NCBI GenBank assembly: GCA_030765065.1
Contig: CM060980.1
Location: 57,396,364 to 57,460,363, forward strand
Direction of reading: 5' to 3'
From: Deroplatys truncata
Taxonomy: Eukaryota; Arthropoda; Insecta; Mantodea; Mantidae
DNA: 64,000 bases
Each line of letters begins with the position of its first letter. The first letter of the stretch is position 1. Shown here piece after piece: positions 23,136 through 34,397 of the stretch. A program made the translations under genes and the position numbers. The notes beneath the pieces were generated by a model. The model made no database searches. It was not told where the DNA came from and saw nothing but the letters and a program-made list of their open reading frames with translations.

Positions 23136-23302
23136 ACTCAACAGATGTTTTTCAAGCGCGAGCTTTCAGGCTGCTACGAAAAGCAAGATTCTAATCTTAA
23201 GTATAGCACATCACCACACACTGAAAACTAATACTAATTAAGAAAAATGTTATGTCTCTGTTTGCATGATTCTTTTTTTTTTTTGTTTGTTTGCTTGTTT
23301 GT

Positions 23303-23572
23303 TTTAGTTTTATTTATGGACGCTCTTTAGCTAGAATAACTCTTACCGTCCCTTTCTGTATTGAACATGAAAGACCGGAAATTTAGCTTAGAGGCCTATT
23401 TATTAGACTTGAGGTTATTTTATGTGCCGTAAATCTAGGACACCGGATCATCGGCTTTACTTCTCTTCCGAAGGAAGCCATGCTAAGGATTTTTACTCGC
23501 GTAAAAACTCCATCGCCGGGTTTAAACCTGCGACCTCGGGAACTAGAGGCTAGCATAGTATCAGACGCCTCC
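23303..23572 (-). mobile_element. SINE S1, minus strand, nearly complete
   Basis: The minus strand reads tRNA head 'ctagcctctagttcccgagg', box B GGTTTAAACCCGGCG, then the body and the terminal 'gcgtccataaataaaact'. A 20-bp insertion lies in the 3' part relative to other copies. TTTG/TTGC simple repeats at 23273-23302 lie beyond the 3' end. Confidence 0.88.
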
Positions 23573-24177
23573 CTTTGCAGACTTATAATCTTAATTACTT
23601 ACGTAGAAAGGTAAAATCATACCGGCGAGGCAGCTCTTTCGTCTCGAGACGAAAAACACAAGATCGGCAGATTATTTTCATTTTTTACATGTCGCAGTAT
23701 GAATCACTTGCTCACTTTGGCGTGAAGATAATTTAAGAGAACGCGATGGCCGAATTTTCGTTAAGAACGTACCAAACGTTTCATTCAAACGTCAAAACAA
23801 AGTAACAATCTCGTTTGTTTTCATACGGAGTAATGGTTTCGCGTTTTCGGTTTCTGATAAGCATTAAACCAGCTTTAGTTTGTTTTCAATCTCTTCCATT
23901 TTCCACTTTGCGTTTATTTTTCTCAATATGCCAAGGCTCCCGCTGGTCAAAGAAAATGTGAGAGGTGACCAAAGAAAGGTATCTAAATCAAGTGGCTTAG
24001 CAGGAATATTGCTATTTATTGACCAGGAGACCTTGCCAAGTGGTATTCCAGATCACAAGTGACAATTTTGGGTGAAAGCTCAACGAAACTATGGTATTTC
24101 GGTATACTCTCCATAAAAGGTTTATACACATAACATACTGAAACACGCAAATAACCAATAATATTTAGTGGTAGAAA
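23573..24177. other. No recognised feature
   Basis: No repeat match. The 60-codon plus frame at 23880-24062 has no known motif. Confidence 0.5.
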
Positions 24178-24715
24178 ATGAAAAATCTGATGTTACATTC
24201 ACATGACTTTCTTTACCCTCTATCGATTATTAGTAGATTCCATTTTAATCCAAATATACCTTTGCAGAAATAGCTACATTACACATTTCGTTATAGATAT
24301 AAAGGAAACAGGAATGGTCAAATGTTTAAGAACTGGACGCTATATGCTGTCTTAAAATTCCATATCTTTCCATGCAATCTCGAGAAACAACTGAATGAGG
24401 AAAGGACTTTACAAAATAATCAAGCAATAAACAATTCAAACCTTTGATAACAGATATCTTGACAATGGCTTATGCTATAAAAAGTTATTTGAAATAAATC
24501 GTGTGCTTTAAAGGGATTTACGTTTTGTGTAGTACGTTTTCATCTATCATTTAACGTTTACTAGTTGTATAAGATTATGCAAAATTCCCACCAATTAAAG
24601 AGGACTTCAAATGATATTCCCACAACATTTAAGATATACATTTTATTCATCATGTAAATATCATTAATATATGCTATTTTAATCAAAATCGAGCCAATTT
24701 TTGAAAATAAAAGAT
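24178..24715 (-). repeat. Family A copy, truncated, minus strand
   Basis: It begins 'aaaatctgatgttacattca' plus 'catgactttctttaccc' and runs through 'acacatttcgttatagatat' and 'catgcaatctcgagaaac' to 'aatcaaaatcgagccatttt'-like sequence. The half with the GT tract is absent. Confidence 0.8.
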
Positions 24716-25024
24716 AACATAATCTGTTATAGTATCACACTACTCACCTAATATCGATACACATAGGTCTTTTTGGAACACATTTTACTTTATAACTCAA
24801 TTTAATTTGGTATGATATAGGACTATCTGTTCAATTGAATTTTCAACTGGCATCTTGCATATAGGGTCGTATATTGTTTCTTTTACCCTGTGTCCATTAC
24901 ATTTTTCATCTATACATATCTGTGAAGGGAGAAAGTGGCCTACACCTTCCTACTAAGTATTTATCATACAGTCAATGATTTTGCAGCATTTGTCGGCACT
25001 GCAAACTCAGCTCCTAATGAAAGT

Positions 25025-25320
25025 CATCCTTGGTGGTCTAGGAGTACCATGCTAGCCTATAGCTCCCGAGGTCGCGGGTTCAAACCTGGCGTAGGGCTAT
25101 GTATCTTTTCGGGTGTAAAAATCATTAGAATGGCTTCCTTCGAAGGGGAAGCAAAGCCGGTGGTCCCGGTCGTAGATTTACGGCAATAAAAGAAACTCAA
25201 GCCTGATAAAGAGGCCTCTGAACAAAATTTCTAGTCTTTCACGCCCAATATAGAATGAGGCGCTAAGAACTATAGCAGATAATCAGCGTCCATAAATAAA
25301 ACTCAATTTAATTTAATTTA
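25025..25320 (+). mobile_element. SINE S1, full length, plus strand
   Basis: This is the most complete head: 'tccttggtggtctaggagta' (box A), 'ctagcctatagctcccgagg' and GCGGGTTCAAACC (box B). The full body and 'ccataaataaaactcaattt' plus an ATTTA-rich tail follow. It serves as the reference for the other S1 copies. Confidence 0.92.
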
Positions 25321-26305
25321 GCCCTCTCCAGGTTGAACCGAAATCCCTCTGAGAATTACGTCTTCTTCATTGGCATTACCAAATCGTTGATTCCAAAATT
25401 GTGGAATATCAATGATATACATATACAAAAAGGATCAAAAGGGAACGACGAATTACTAAAACGGTTAGGCAGGTGTAGAATAGCTTCAGCGTAGCAGAAA
25501 GAACGAAGAACTTGCTCTCTTATGTAGGTAAACAAAAGCTCCTAACCTAACCCTCGGTATGTCTACTGCACGCATGTAACAAATTTCAGATACTTCTGAA
25601 TACCGTTAAACTTTACCAAATGAAGAAAGAATGGCCACCCAAGGGTTATTTAGAATATCTAGTCCTGCTGCTCTTGTAAAGTGAAATACAATGGGTATAA
25701 ATCTTCATTCTTTGAAATGTATCTTTTTTTGTGCTTGTATAACGTGTAACCTAAAACGTTTCTTAGGTTCAGTTTGGGTGAACACACAGAGGCGGCATGT
25801 GCCACGTGAATCGAGACGCCCAAAAAGGAAATCCCAAAAAGCCTGCCATTTTCTCAAGCACCTGTCGTCAATGAATGCTCCGAAAGTGGTAGACCCACTT
25901 TTCATTTCTTTAGGGACGAATATTTGATAGCTATGAAGAATGCTGTTATTCACGCCGTATTTTCTCGAGACCCAAAGTTTTGGAAGATATCACGCATTCA
26001 TCATTGGTTGAAAGGAAACCCAAGGGACAACTTAAACCGAGCGTATTTCCTCCATATAATAAAACATAAGCATCCTTTAAAAATTGATAGACTTGCATTA
26101 ACAGCTAATGCAGACTTGACGATCACTGAGAATGAAGAAATAATATAATAGGAAGATTAACGCAAATGCCAGCATTACGACAGCAATCTTCCAAACTTTT
26201 TAAGAGGACATTACAGGTCATAATCCTCCATTGTTAAATTTACTAACTCTATGACCTATTATCTCAGAAACTATTTAAGATACCAGACTGAAATCTTTAC
26301 AGAAC
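25321..26305. other. Unassigned sequence with overlapping short frames
   Basis: Frames of 78 codons (plus, 25691-25927) and 82 codons (minus, 25705-25953) overlap the same 240 bp. A 74-codon plus frame (25924-26148) follows. None shows a known motif. Overlap on both strands argues for chance or repeat origin. Confidence 0.4.
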
Positions 26306-26309
26306 ATAG

Positions 26310-26465
26310 TTGGAAAGGTAGAATCAGACTAAAAAATACAATGACACAGTTGGGATTTGAACCATGGATTTTCCGGTTTTCGACCGTATGCTCTAACCAA
26401 CTGGGCTAGTATGGCAACGTGCGGGTATGACATTAAATTTCCGAAATCTCTCACGTAAATATATA
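26310..26465 (-). mobile_element. SINE S3, single copy, minus strand
   Basis: The minus strand reads 'ggaaatttaatgtcatac', 'gcacgttgccatactag', box A CCCAGTTGGTTAGAGCAT, box B GGTTCAAATCCCAAC and a 3' end 'gtctgattctacctttcc'. It is the same family as the inverted pair at 3.7-4.1 kb, and shows that the S3 unit normally occurs alone. Confidence 0.8.
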
Positions 26466-27185
26466 TCAAATTATTTTCAGATGACCTATCCCAATGGTGA
26501 CTCACAATGTGGTAACTACAGGACATAGATGTATGCCTTATAAGTTCACTGATCTTCTTTTATCTAATAAGTTTATTTATTAAGAAAGATAGGTTTTTCT
26601 CAATTATACTATTCTTCGATTCAATTTACCAGCAGTAACCTTTTTAAAACATAATTAACCATGTTATTAACACAAAAGTAGATCCACAACATAACTTAGA
26701 TGTCTTTATTGTCCTAGAATTTGATTTAGGTTTCGTCAATTGTTTCTGTGAAACGGGTTATTTATTCGTGGAAAGACTGTTCAAAGTAAAATTGGAGAAA
26801 ACAAAGCTCAATTATATTTGCAAACAAAGAAACCATACGCCTTGAGCACACAGAAGTTGTTTTGTTTAACAGTAGTACCAGTTTTTACAGTAAAACGTCC
26901 CCTAAAAGATGGTTTAAATTTACCTCTCTACTCCTATCTTTTTCAGTCAAGTGGTGTAAAATTCAGAGTACAAAACTCTAGATGTATCTTTAAAATTCCA
27001 TTTAAAATATCAGTATTTCGTATTCATATTATATATATGCATATAAACATTACTTTCCAATTTATAAGACTGCATAAAAACCTAAAAGTTTCATTTTAGG
27101 CAATTTTCACAATTCCCTTACGTTATTTTCACAATTACGTCAAGTAGGAAATCTTTCGAGGTCTCCGGCCTGTTTCTTTAAAAAC
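26466..27185. other. No recognised feature
   Basis: AT-rich. The 93-codon plus frame at 26818-27099 has no recognisable domain. Confidence 0.5.
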
Positions 27186-28377
27186 TGTGTTACATTCTCA
27201 TGATTTTCTCTACCCTCTGTCACTTTTTATTGGGTATACAAATTATTCTTACAAAAGCGTATTATCCTATCTACTGCATTTTAATTGAGATAAACCTTTG
27301 CAGGAGCAGCTGCATTACGAGAGAGACACTGAAAATTTTTAGGAAATCAAACCAGAATTAGTTTTAAAAAAACTAAGTAACATTATTGTTTTTTAAAATA
27401 TTCCCCTTTGCATTCGATGAAACCATTCTTTAAAGCAATGATTCGTTACTGAGGCACTTCAGGCACTTCAGAAATCAGTTTTTTATAATTTTCCACTACT
27501 TAATCTGATAACGAAAAAGTGATTCAACACTTTTTTTTTAATTTTAGGAAACAAAAAGAAATCATAACATGGTAGCTAAGTCAGGGCTATATCGTGGAGG
27601 ATCGTGATGATCTTTGGGGCAACCAGATCTCAGTGCTAGTTTTACTGTATGCGACGATGCGTTGTCATGATATAACATTATTTTTCGTTTTGGGCGTTTC
27701 TCACGAACTTTTTAAAAAAACTTCGTGGCAAACAGACATTTGTGTACAATCGGCAATAACGGAATGTCTATCTTCTAAGGCTCTAGTAGTAATATGGACC
27801 GGTTTAGAAAAAAAAACTCCATCCTGTTACCAGCACTGCAAATTCGTGGAACTTTTGTAGGCAATAGGTTCTGTTCGAAAGACTCATTGAGTCGATTGAC
27901 TGTTCTTTTCAGGATCATAACAATAAATACAAGATTCATCACCAGTAACGATATTCCAAACCAAATTTGAAGTGCCGCCTTGGAATGTTTCCAGTGTTTT
28001 TCTGTCGGGAGCCAGTTTATGTGGAATCCATCAACAACAAAGTTTAACCGTTGATGTAAACGTTTTGTATTTCATTCATCCAATACTCAAATCACCCGAA
28101 TAAATTCATAAGACGTCCGTAATCTTCTTCAAGCATTGCTTTAACAGCGTCATATTTTCATCACTAACAGCGGTTCTTGGGCGTCCTTTACGAAATTCTT
28201 CACTAAGAAAAAGCCTATCTCTTTTGAATTTGCTGTTCCGTCAGAAATTGATCTTTAGATTGTTTAGGCGTTAATGACGATTTAAAATCATAAGAAATCA
28301 TAGTCTGGAAATGTTCTCTAGTCAAATTCGTTTTTGGGTGAACACAAAATGTGTAAATGATGATAGTTAACAAACTA

Positions 28378-29767
28378 CACGGCCGTTTCTGAAAATTGCA
28401 ACACCACGAAGGAAACCTGTGAAATTCAATGAATTTAATACCACAGGTTAGGTATATGCCAGGTAACAAATGATAAACTTTTCAAATCTATACATGACTT
28501 TTGAGCCCTAATATTCAGTATTTGGTGAGGCCCGCATGCGCTGCAATTAGAGCCGCTATACGCCGTGGTATTGAATAAAAAAGATTCTGAGTAAGTTCCT
28601 GTGGGATTTACCTCCACGCAGTTTGTATTCGAGCCCACAAATACGTGACACTGGTTACTGGAGGACCGTGACGCACCAAGTGTCGACCAACCATATTCCA
28701 GTCATGTTCGATAGGCGACATGTCAGGTGAACGTGCAGGCCAGGGAAGCAATGGTATCTGTCGCTCTTCGAAGAAGGCTTGTACATTCCTCGCAATATGT
28801 GGCCGGGCATTGTCCTGTTGAAATGTGGCCTTTGGGGCTGCCTGAAGCAGGGGTAGTACCTCAGGCTCTACAACCACCGTTAGGTTCCGGTTGCTGTTCA
28901 AAGTGCCCTCAATTCGTAGGAAGCGAGATCGCTTGTTGTAACCAGTGGCGCCCCAAACCATCACACCTGGTGTTTGTCCGCTATTCCGCTCAACAATGCA
29001 GCTCTCCAGATTGCGCTCACCACGGTACCGCCGGACGCTATGCGGCCATCACTGTGGGACACGTTGAAGCGGGACTCGTCCGAAAAGACTACATTATACC
29101 ACTCAGCACCCCAGTGACGGTGTTCACGTGCTCATTGCAGTCGGAGGAGCTTGTGGTTTCTGGACAATGGAAGCCGACGTAATGGCTGCATGCAACAGCG
29201 GCGACGAACCGTTGATGCAGAAGTTCACACTTGTTGCAATGCTCCAGCGTCGAGCCAACACTGTGGATGAAGCTGTACGGTCCGTTATGGTCATGCGGAA
29301 CAAGATGACGGTCATCCCTTGCTGTGGTCATGTTCAGTGGTCTAGTAACCGCTCTTCGCTGCGTACGACCTTCTTCTATCCACTACTTCCACACACGCAT
29401 CACTGTCGTAGCAGCATGCCCTGTATGAGCCGAAATGTCACGGTATGACAAACCCGCTTCCCGGAGACCGATCATTCTGCACCGTTCGAACTCACTCACA
29501 TGCCGATATGGCTCCCTTTGACGTCGACGAGACATACTGGCACTCTCTTTGTTTGTTTTCGCCTTGTTTGACAGCTCTGCACTGACTACACTGGGCGTAA
29601 CACTGACCTTGTTGGACCGACACGAGAGGGCTCTGTTCAGCCTACGTATACCCCATCTCTCTGCAAACCTAATCACTTATTGCTTGCACACTCTTCTACA
29701 CATCCACCAAGTTTGGAGTTATTCGGAAAATTCTTTCTTGGTGTTGCAAGTTTCACAAACGACAGTG
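28378..29767 (-). mobile_element. Tc1-like transposon nested in mariner
   Basis: The left end is CACGGCCGTTTCTGAAAATT plus GCAACACCA. The right end is its inverse (TTGGTGTTGCAAGTTTCACA plus AACGACAGTG). TA flanks both sides (28376-28377 and 29768-29769). The element is 1390 bp. It is less decayed than the mariner around it, as expected for a younger insertion. Confidence 0.9.
28515..29535 (-). pseudogene. Tc1-like transposase, frameshifted
   Basis: Met at 29535 begins MSRRRQREPYRHVSEFERCR, followed by GLSYRDISAHTGHAATTV (helix-turn-helix). The middle is broken into frames containing DDRHLV and WYNVVFSDESRFNVS-like sequence (first Asp). A long intact C-terminal frame at 28608-28964 carries GVMVWGATGYNKRS-like start, FQQDNARPH (second Asp), and LPWPARSPDMSPIEHDW (Glu), a DD34E-type triad. 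The last part, NLFYSIPRRIAALIAAHAG, is in a shifted frame ending at TGA 28515. It is inactive because of frameshifts, but all three catalytic positions are still readable. Confidence 0.87.
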
Positions 29768-30077
29768 TATTAGAGCAAATCGAGTAAACTATAAGGTAAT
29801 CAAATCGCAAAACGTTGGAAAGTAGCTGTCAAATATAAATAAATTTCATTTGTTATCAGAAACATGGCATTCTAAGAATTTTTAGTATCGCCCTCGTACA
29901 CATTTCGTTATAGACACAAAGGGAACAGCGATAGTCAGATGTTTTAGAGCTGGAGTCTATACGCTGGCCTTAAAATGAGATACTCTTTTCATGCAGTCGC
30001 GAGAAGCAATGAGCAAAGGTTTAGGCCGATCTAGTTTACCAATGTCCTTTGAGGAATCAATAAAGACTATTTTTTAT

Positions 30078-30822
30078 TTTCTCTACTTTTTACGTACCTT
30101 TTAGTAAATAGAAGAAGAATTGCATTCCATCAAAACATATATTACCGAGATTTTGCCGGAAGAGCACGTTTTGAAGTCCCTCAATCCAGAAAATAAATTT
30201 ACAGGAAAAGTGCCTTATGTTGTGGTGTGTGTATCTAGATAGTTCAAAATGAAAACTCGGTTAAATATCAAACTTAGTATAGCGTCTTCCGAGGATGCAA
30301 TACGAAGAGTTTCAAGAAACTAATCCACCTCAAACTACCCTTTATATGAAAAAATTGCATTTTTTCAGAAATGACATTAACGATTTTGATCAAAATGGCA
30401 TACTTTTTAAGAAACATATTAACACAATAAAAGTTATACCTTGTATTTTCTGCGACTAGAGATCTAAAAATACCACATTTTATATAAAAATTATCAAATT
30501 TAATCAATATTATACCAGATAATAGTTGTTGTAGCATTAATTATTTCTGAAATACTCTTTGTTATGGATTGCATTTTGAAACACTTAAACGTTTTTCAGG
30601 TGGTAAGACGATGTTTGTTTTTTCTCGTGAATCATGCCAAAAGCATAAAACTTCAAAACCATCACTTAGCTATCCGCTTTTTAAAAATCTGACTATTGCT
30701 TTGGCGAACTATATCCTTTTAATACCTAAAACGAATATGTGATGTATTGATTAAAAGTTATCTTATATAGAAGAATAAGCTTTTGTTGAAATAGTTTTGG
30801 AAGAATAAGTGGAGAAAGCTTT
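30078..30822 (+). repeat. Family A copy
   Basis: It begins 'gtaccttttagtaaatagaa' and runs through 'ttgcattccatcaaaac', 'cctcaatccagaaaat' and 'tcaaacttagtata', to 'gactattgctttgg' and 'gtggagaaagc'. It sits directly beside the next A copy, in the same orientation. Confidence 0.78.
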
Positions 30823-30979
30823 TCTTTTTACTTTCTCTAACAGTACCTAGTAGGTAGAGAAGGTATTGCTTTCACCCAAAGATTCGATACCGAAATTTCC
30901 CCGGAAATAGATGATTTTATGTCCTCGGAATCCAATAAAAGCATTTTTTAAAAAATGCAGAAAGCGTGTCTGTCTGTGC

Positions 30980-31036
<57 letters not shown>

Positions 31037-31670
31037 GCGCGCGCGCGTCTGTGAACAGCATACCTCTAAAACGAAGAGTCGGATAAACACCAAACTTAGT
31101 ATTTGGGTTCAGTATCTTCTAAATATGCGACATCGAGATTTTCAACAATATCCTTCATCAGTTTATATGGAACGTTTTTTTTTTTGAAATTTTTTATTTT
31201 CAAAAAAAGAGCTCTAACGATTTTGATTAAAATATCATAGATTAAAAATATTCACATGACAAATAAAATTTACATTCTTAAATTTTTTGGGACTATGAAG
31301 TCCTCTTCATTCGGAAGGAATTTTGTATAATCTTGTGTAACTGGTAACCGTCAGGTGATAAACGTACTACGAAAAGTCGTAGATCTCTTTAGAACGCACA
31401 ATTTATGTCGAATAACCTTTTTTGTGCCTTCAGGCCATTTCAGAGATATACGTTATTAGTGGTTCGAATTCTTCATTACTCGGTCATTCTTTTCAAGTCT
31501 TGTCAACATTCAATTGTTTCTTGCGATTGCATGGAAACAGTATGGAATTTTAAGGCCAGCGTATAGCGTCCAGTTCTTAAACATTTGACTATCGATGTTC
31601 CCTTTGTATCTATAACGAAATGTTAATGTAACTATTTATGCAAAAGTATCTCGACTTTCTTTTAGCGTGC
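30823..31670 (+). repeat. Family A copy with expanded GT tract
   Basis: It begins 'tttttactttctctaacagt' and contains 'ggtattgctttcacccaaag' and the diagnostic internal blocks. The GT tract is expanded at 30982-31035. The 3' terminus after 'aactatttatgcaaaagtat' is lost. Confidence 0.82.
30982..31035. repeat. (TG)n microsatellite inside family A
   Basis: About 27 TG units are followed by GCGCGCGCG. The position equals the short GT tract of other A copies, so the microsatellite was seeded by the transposon. Confidence 0.95.
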
Positions 31671-33575
31671 AATAACAGTATCATATGGTACTATATTGAT
31701 ATTAAAAGTACAAAAGAACTTTTAAATAATAATAAAGTTGATGTAATATATGTACATGAGGACAGAAGCTCTATGTATACCAAGAAGGTGTACAATGTTT
31801 TCCAGTAGAGAAAATATATTATCTACTCGTACTAACGTATTTCCGAATGTTTAACATAGCAGCTGCTAAGTCTAAGCGTATTCATGACATATACGTATGG
31901 TACCTTAAAATGACCCTACAACGGAAGTACGGCATCTGCTAGGAAGAAGACGCATGTGTTTACGCATTGAATTTCAGATAGAGAAACGCTTTAAGCCAGT
32001 GGACGTTAATGGCAGCTCAGGAATGTGTAAGAAAAATAGTTTCCTTTCCTTGAGAAGTGTTTCGAAACAGAGTAGACCAACATCGTAAATTTTTCTGACA
32101 CATCGATAGTCCTTTAGACTCGTACTTGGTTTACTAGAATCTAAAGAAACATTTTGATAGCATCAAAGTGCAATCTGATTGGCAGTTTAAGTATCAATCC
32201 CTTTCTCATGAAAGGAGGAAATAATGGAAATGGTGTTGCAGCAATTGAGACTAATGATTTTGAAACGGAAAACAATAAATGCTTTTAATGGCTGCTAAAT
32301 CTTATCGGATATTGGCTCAGTTAGGGAATAGTAGGATCTATCTCCTTTCTGGAAGGCATTTTAGTTGAAACCTAGGTTCCGCCATGGCAGAAGTAGAGGA
32401 TATAATACAGCGCTTCTGGTTTGTTAAATCCGAAAGTTTGCAATAGTTTGTTTCCATATTTATTTATACTGGTAATGCCTTATTTCTAAGATACCGGCTA
32501 CCGTACTTCTACCGTGGGATGATCAGCCGTCGTTTAATGTTAAACGCACGATTTAAATTGGTCGATAAGCAGTCAATCATTATCAAGGTCCTCCAAAATT
32601 AGTTTTTCCTAATGGTGCGTAGTCTAATGCCTTCTTAAGGTGTTATGTGTATTATACCCATCTACATTTTGTTTCGTAATTTTATCTATTAGATTGAACA
32701 CATCTAATTCTTGTACAACGTTATGATTTCTTTGATGTTCTAATGAGGCATAACCAATAAATAAGTAAAATCTGAATATAGTGTTCTGGCATCTTGATTA
32801 CTACACCGGGGCATACTCGTAGATTCAAACTTTACATTTATTCTCACACATATTTACATTTTGTATTACATCAAATTTTTCAGGTAAAATAACTACAACC
32901 TATACAATATCGAGAAAATAATATAGTAATAAATAAAAATAAAAGAAAGAGAAATATAAATTATTTGATTAGAGTAAAGGCGTAAAAACTTAATTACAAT
33001 TCTAAATTCTATATTTATCTATACTTCTGGAAACCAGCAAACTTAGCAACTGGCAAACAGCTACTATCTACCCCTATTTAACTATATTCACTGGAAACTA
33101 GCGAAAATGTACTGGTAGCCAGCACAGAACATTCTACTAAACTACTAATCATTTTAATAAGTTTATTTATATTTAATTTTATTTAAAATTTTCTTTAATT
33201 AAAAGTGTTTTATGAAGTTGAAGTTATCTATTTATAACATTCCATTGTTTCCATAGTAATTATTTAATGTATAGTAGTTTAATGTTTTATTTAATTCATT
33301 TATACGTTTATTTATGCATTTGTGTTTCTTGGCATAACCAATAACACATCTGAGGAACTACATTTCACTTTATTCTGCTTTCCTTTCTGCTGCTTTGTTC
33401 TAACAATCCTCAGAGCCAAAATGTAACCGCCATTGTTTCATAAACTTTTTTTGGTTCCAATTATATGCCGCCTTTGATATTTAGGTCATATCGGCTCTGC
33501 CTTTGGAACAATTGCTCATGGCAATGGTGTCCACTCGTTTACTGTCTGTTAATTTTGGGTTGTCTTTAAATTCAC
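31671..33575. other. No recognised feature
   Basis: AT-rich, no repeat match, no frame longer than about 60 codons. Confidence 0.55.
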
Positions 33576-33580
33576 ACACA

Positions 33581-33583
<3 letters not shown>

Positions 33584-33622
<39 letters not shown>

Positions 33623-33755
33623 CATACTTCCAGACTCTGGGGAGGATAGGAAATAATACCGCCTAATGAAAAATTAGCACCATCCAACCGAGAATCTAAC
33701 CTTGGGCCACTGGTTTTGGAGGCTAACCACCAGAGGTAGTTAAAACTTTAAATTG
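33584..33755 (-). repeat. (CT)n microsatellite and possible degenerate tRNA-like SINE head
   Basis: A CT run occupies 33584-33619. Minus-strand sequence at 33685-33745 reads CTCTGGTGGTTAGCCTCC and AAGGTTAGATTCTCGGTTGG, which resemble weak A and B boxes. Only one copy is present, so the SINE call is tentative. Confidence 0.4.
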
Positions 33756-34397
33756 TGTTGTCCGTTGTAATGTATCTTTTAAGTTATATTCACTTGTTCC
33801 ACATATTTGCTGAACTCTACTTTTATGCCGCTCTCTTATACATGAAGCATTGGAGCCTCGATAACTGAATGATGTCTGCTCCAAAACTGTATTATATTTA
33901 ATATTTGTACATAAAACATAATTACAACAGATCGATTACAATTGTTTATGATACCATTTTATCACAGTAAAGTTGTCAACTAGACGTCTATACCTTAGAA
34001 GTACAACCAGTACAAAAGAGAAGAAGAGGACAAAAAAGGGAGGAACACAGTAAAAACTGAGGATGAAAGTAAGGGAGAGAAACATGAATAAATAGGAAAG
34101 TGAAAGCTTTAAACTGAAGAAATAATAAAATATAAAATACAAGCATGTTCATAATGTAAAGAAACAAATTAATAGTTACAGGAGAAACGAAGATAACATG
34201 TAAGGAATACGCATATCATTGAAAAAGTAAAACATCAAAGGAAAATAAATAATAAAAGAGGTACAATTTCGAGAACATTAGAGGACAATAGAAGGAACAG
34301 AAAATTAGAGAGAGAGAGAGAGAGAGAGAGAGTAAATTGAAAATAAAAGGAAAAGAAGAGGGAGCAGACAACTAAAGTAAACAAGAGTTCGAACGTA
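33756..34397. other. AT/purine-rich stretch with (AG)n at 34307-34332
   Basis: There is a simple AG repeat and otherwise no feature. The two short minus frames are low-complexity. Confidence 0.6.

Larger units (their letters stand above)
27318..29896 (-). mobile_element. mariner transposon, inactive, split by a Tc1-like element
   Basis: The ends are CGAGAGAGACACTGAAAATT and the inverse of CGAGGGCGATACTAAAAATT, each next to TA (27316-27317 and 29897-29898). Without the nested element its length is about 1187 bp. The minus-strand transposase remnant runs from EHFQTMISYDFKSSLTPKQ (near 28330), through RKGRPRTAVSDEN, TGDESCIYCYDPE (first Asp, near 27920), YHDNASSHT (second Asp, near 27670) and PRYSPDLAT (third Asp, near 27585), to WFHRMQRG near 27400. 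Order and motifs fit an irritans-like mariner (DD34D). Several frameshifts and stops are present. Confidence 0.88.
27186..30060 (-). repeat. Family A copy split by a mariner
   Basis: The left piece (27186-27317) reads 'gtgttacattctcatgattt' to 'agctgcattA'. The right piece (29897-30060) resumes exactly in register with 'acatttcgttatagacac'. Comparison with 24270-24300 and 48530-48570 shows the uninterrupted sequence 'cattacacatttcgtt'. The TA at the junction is present on both sides of the inserted mariner. Confidence 0.85.

Noticed and set aside
28727-29182. 151-codon plus-strand frame
   Set aside because: It is antisense to the Tc1-like transposase remnant, whose minus-strand reading shows the DDE motifs.
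30966-31187. Cys/Val-rich 73-codon frame
   Set aside because: It is a translation of the TG microsatellite inside family A.
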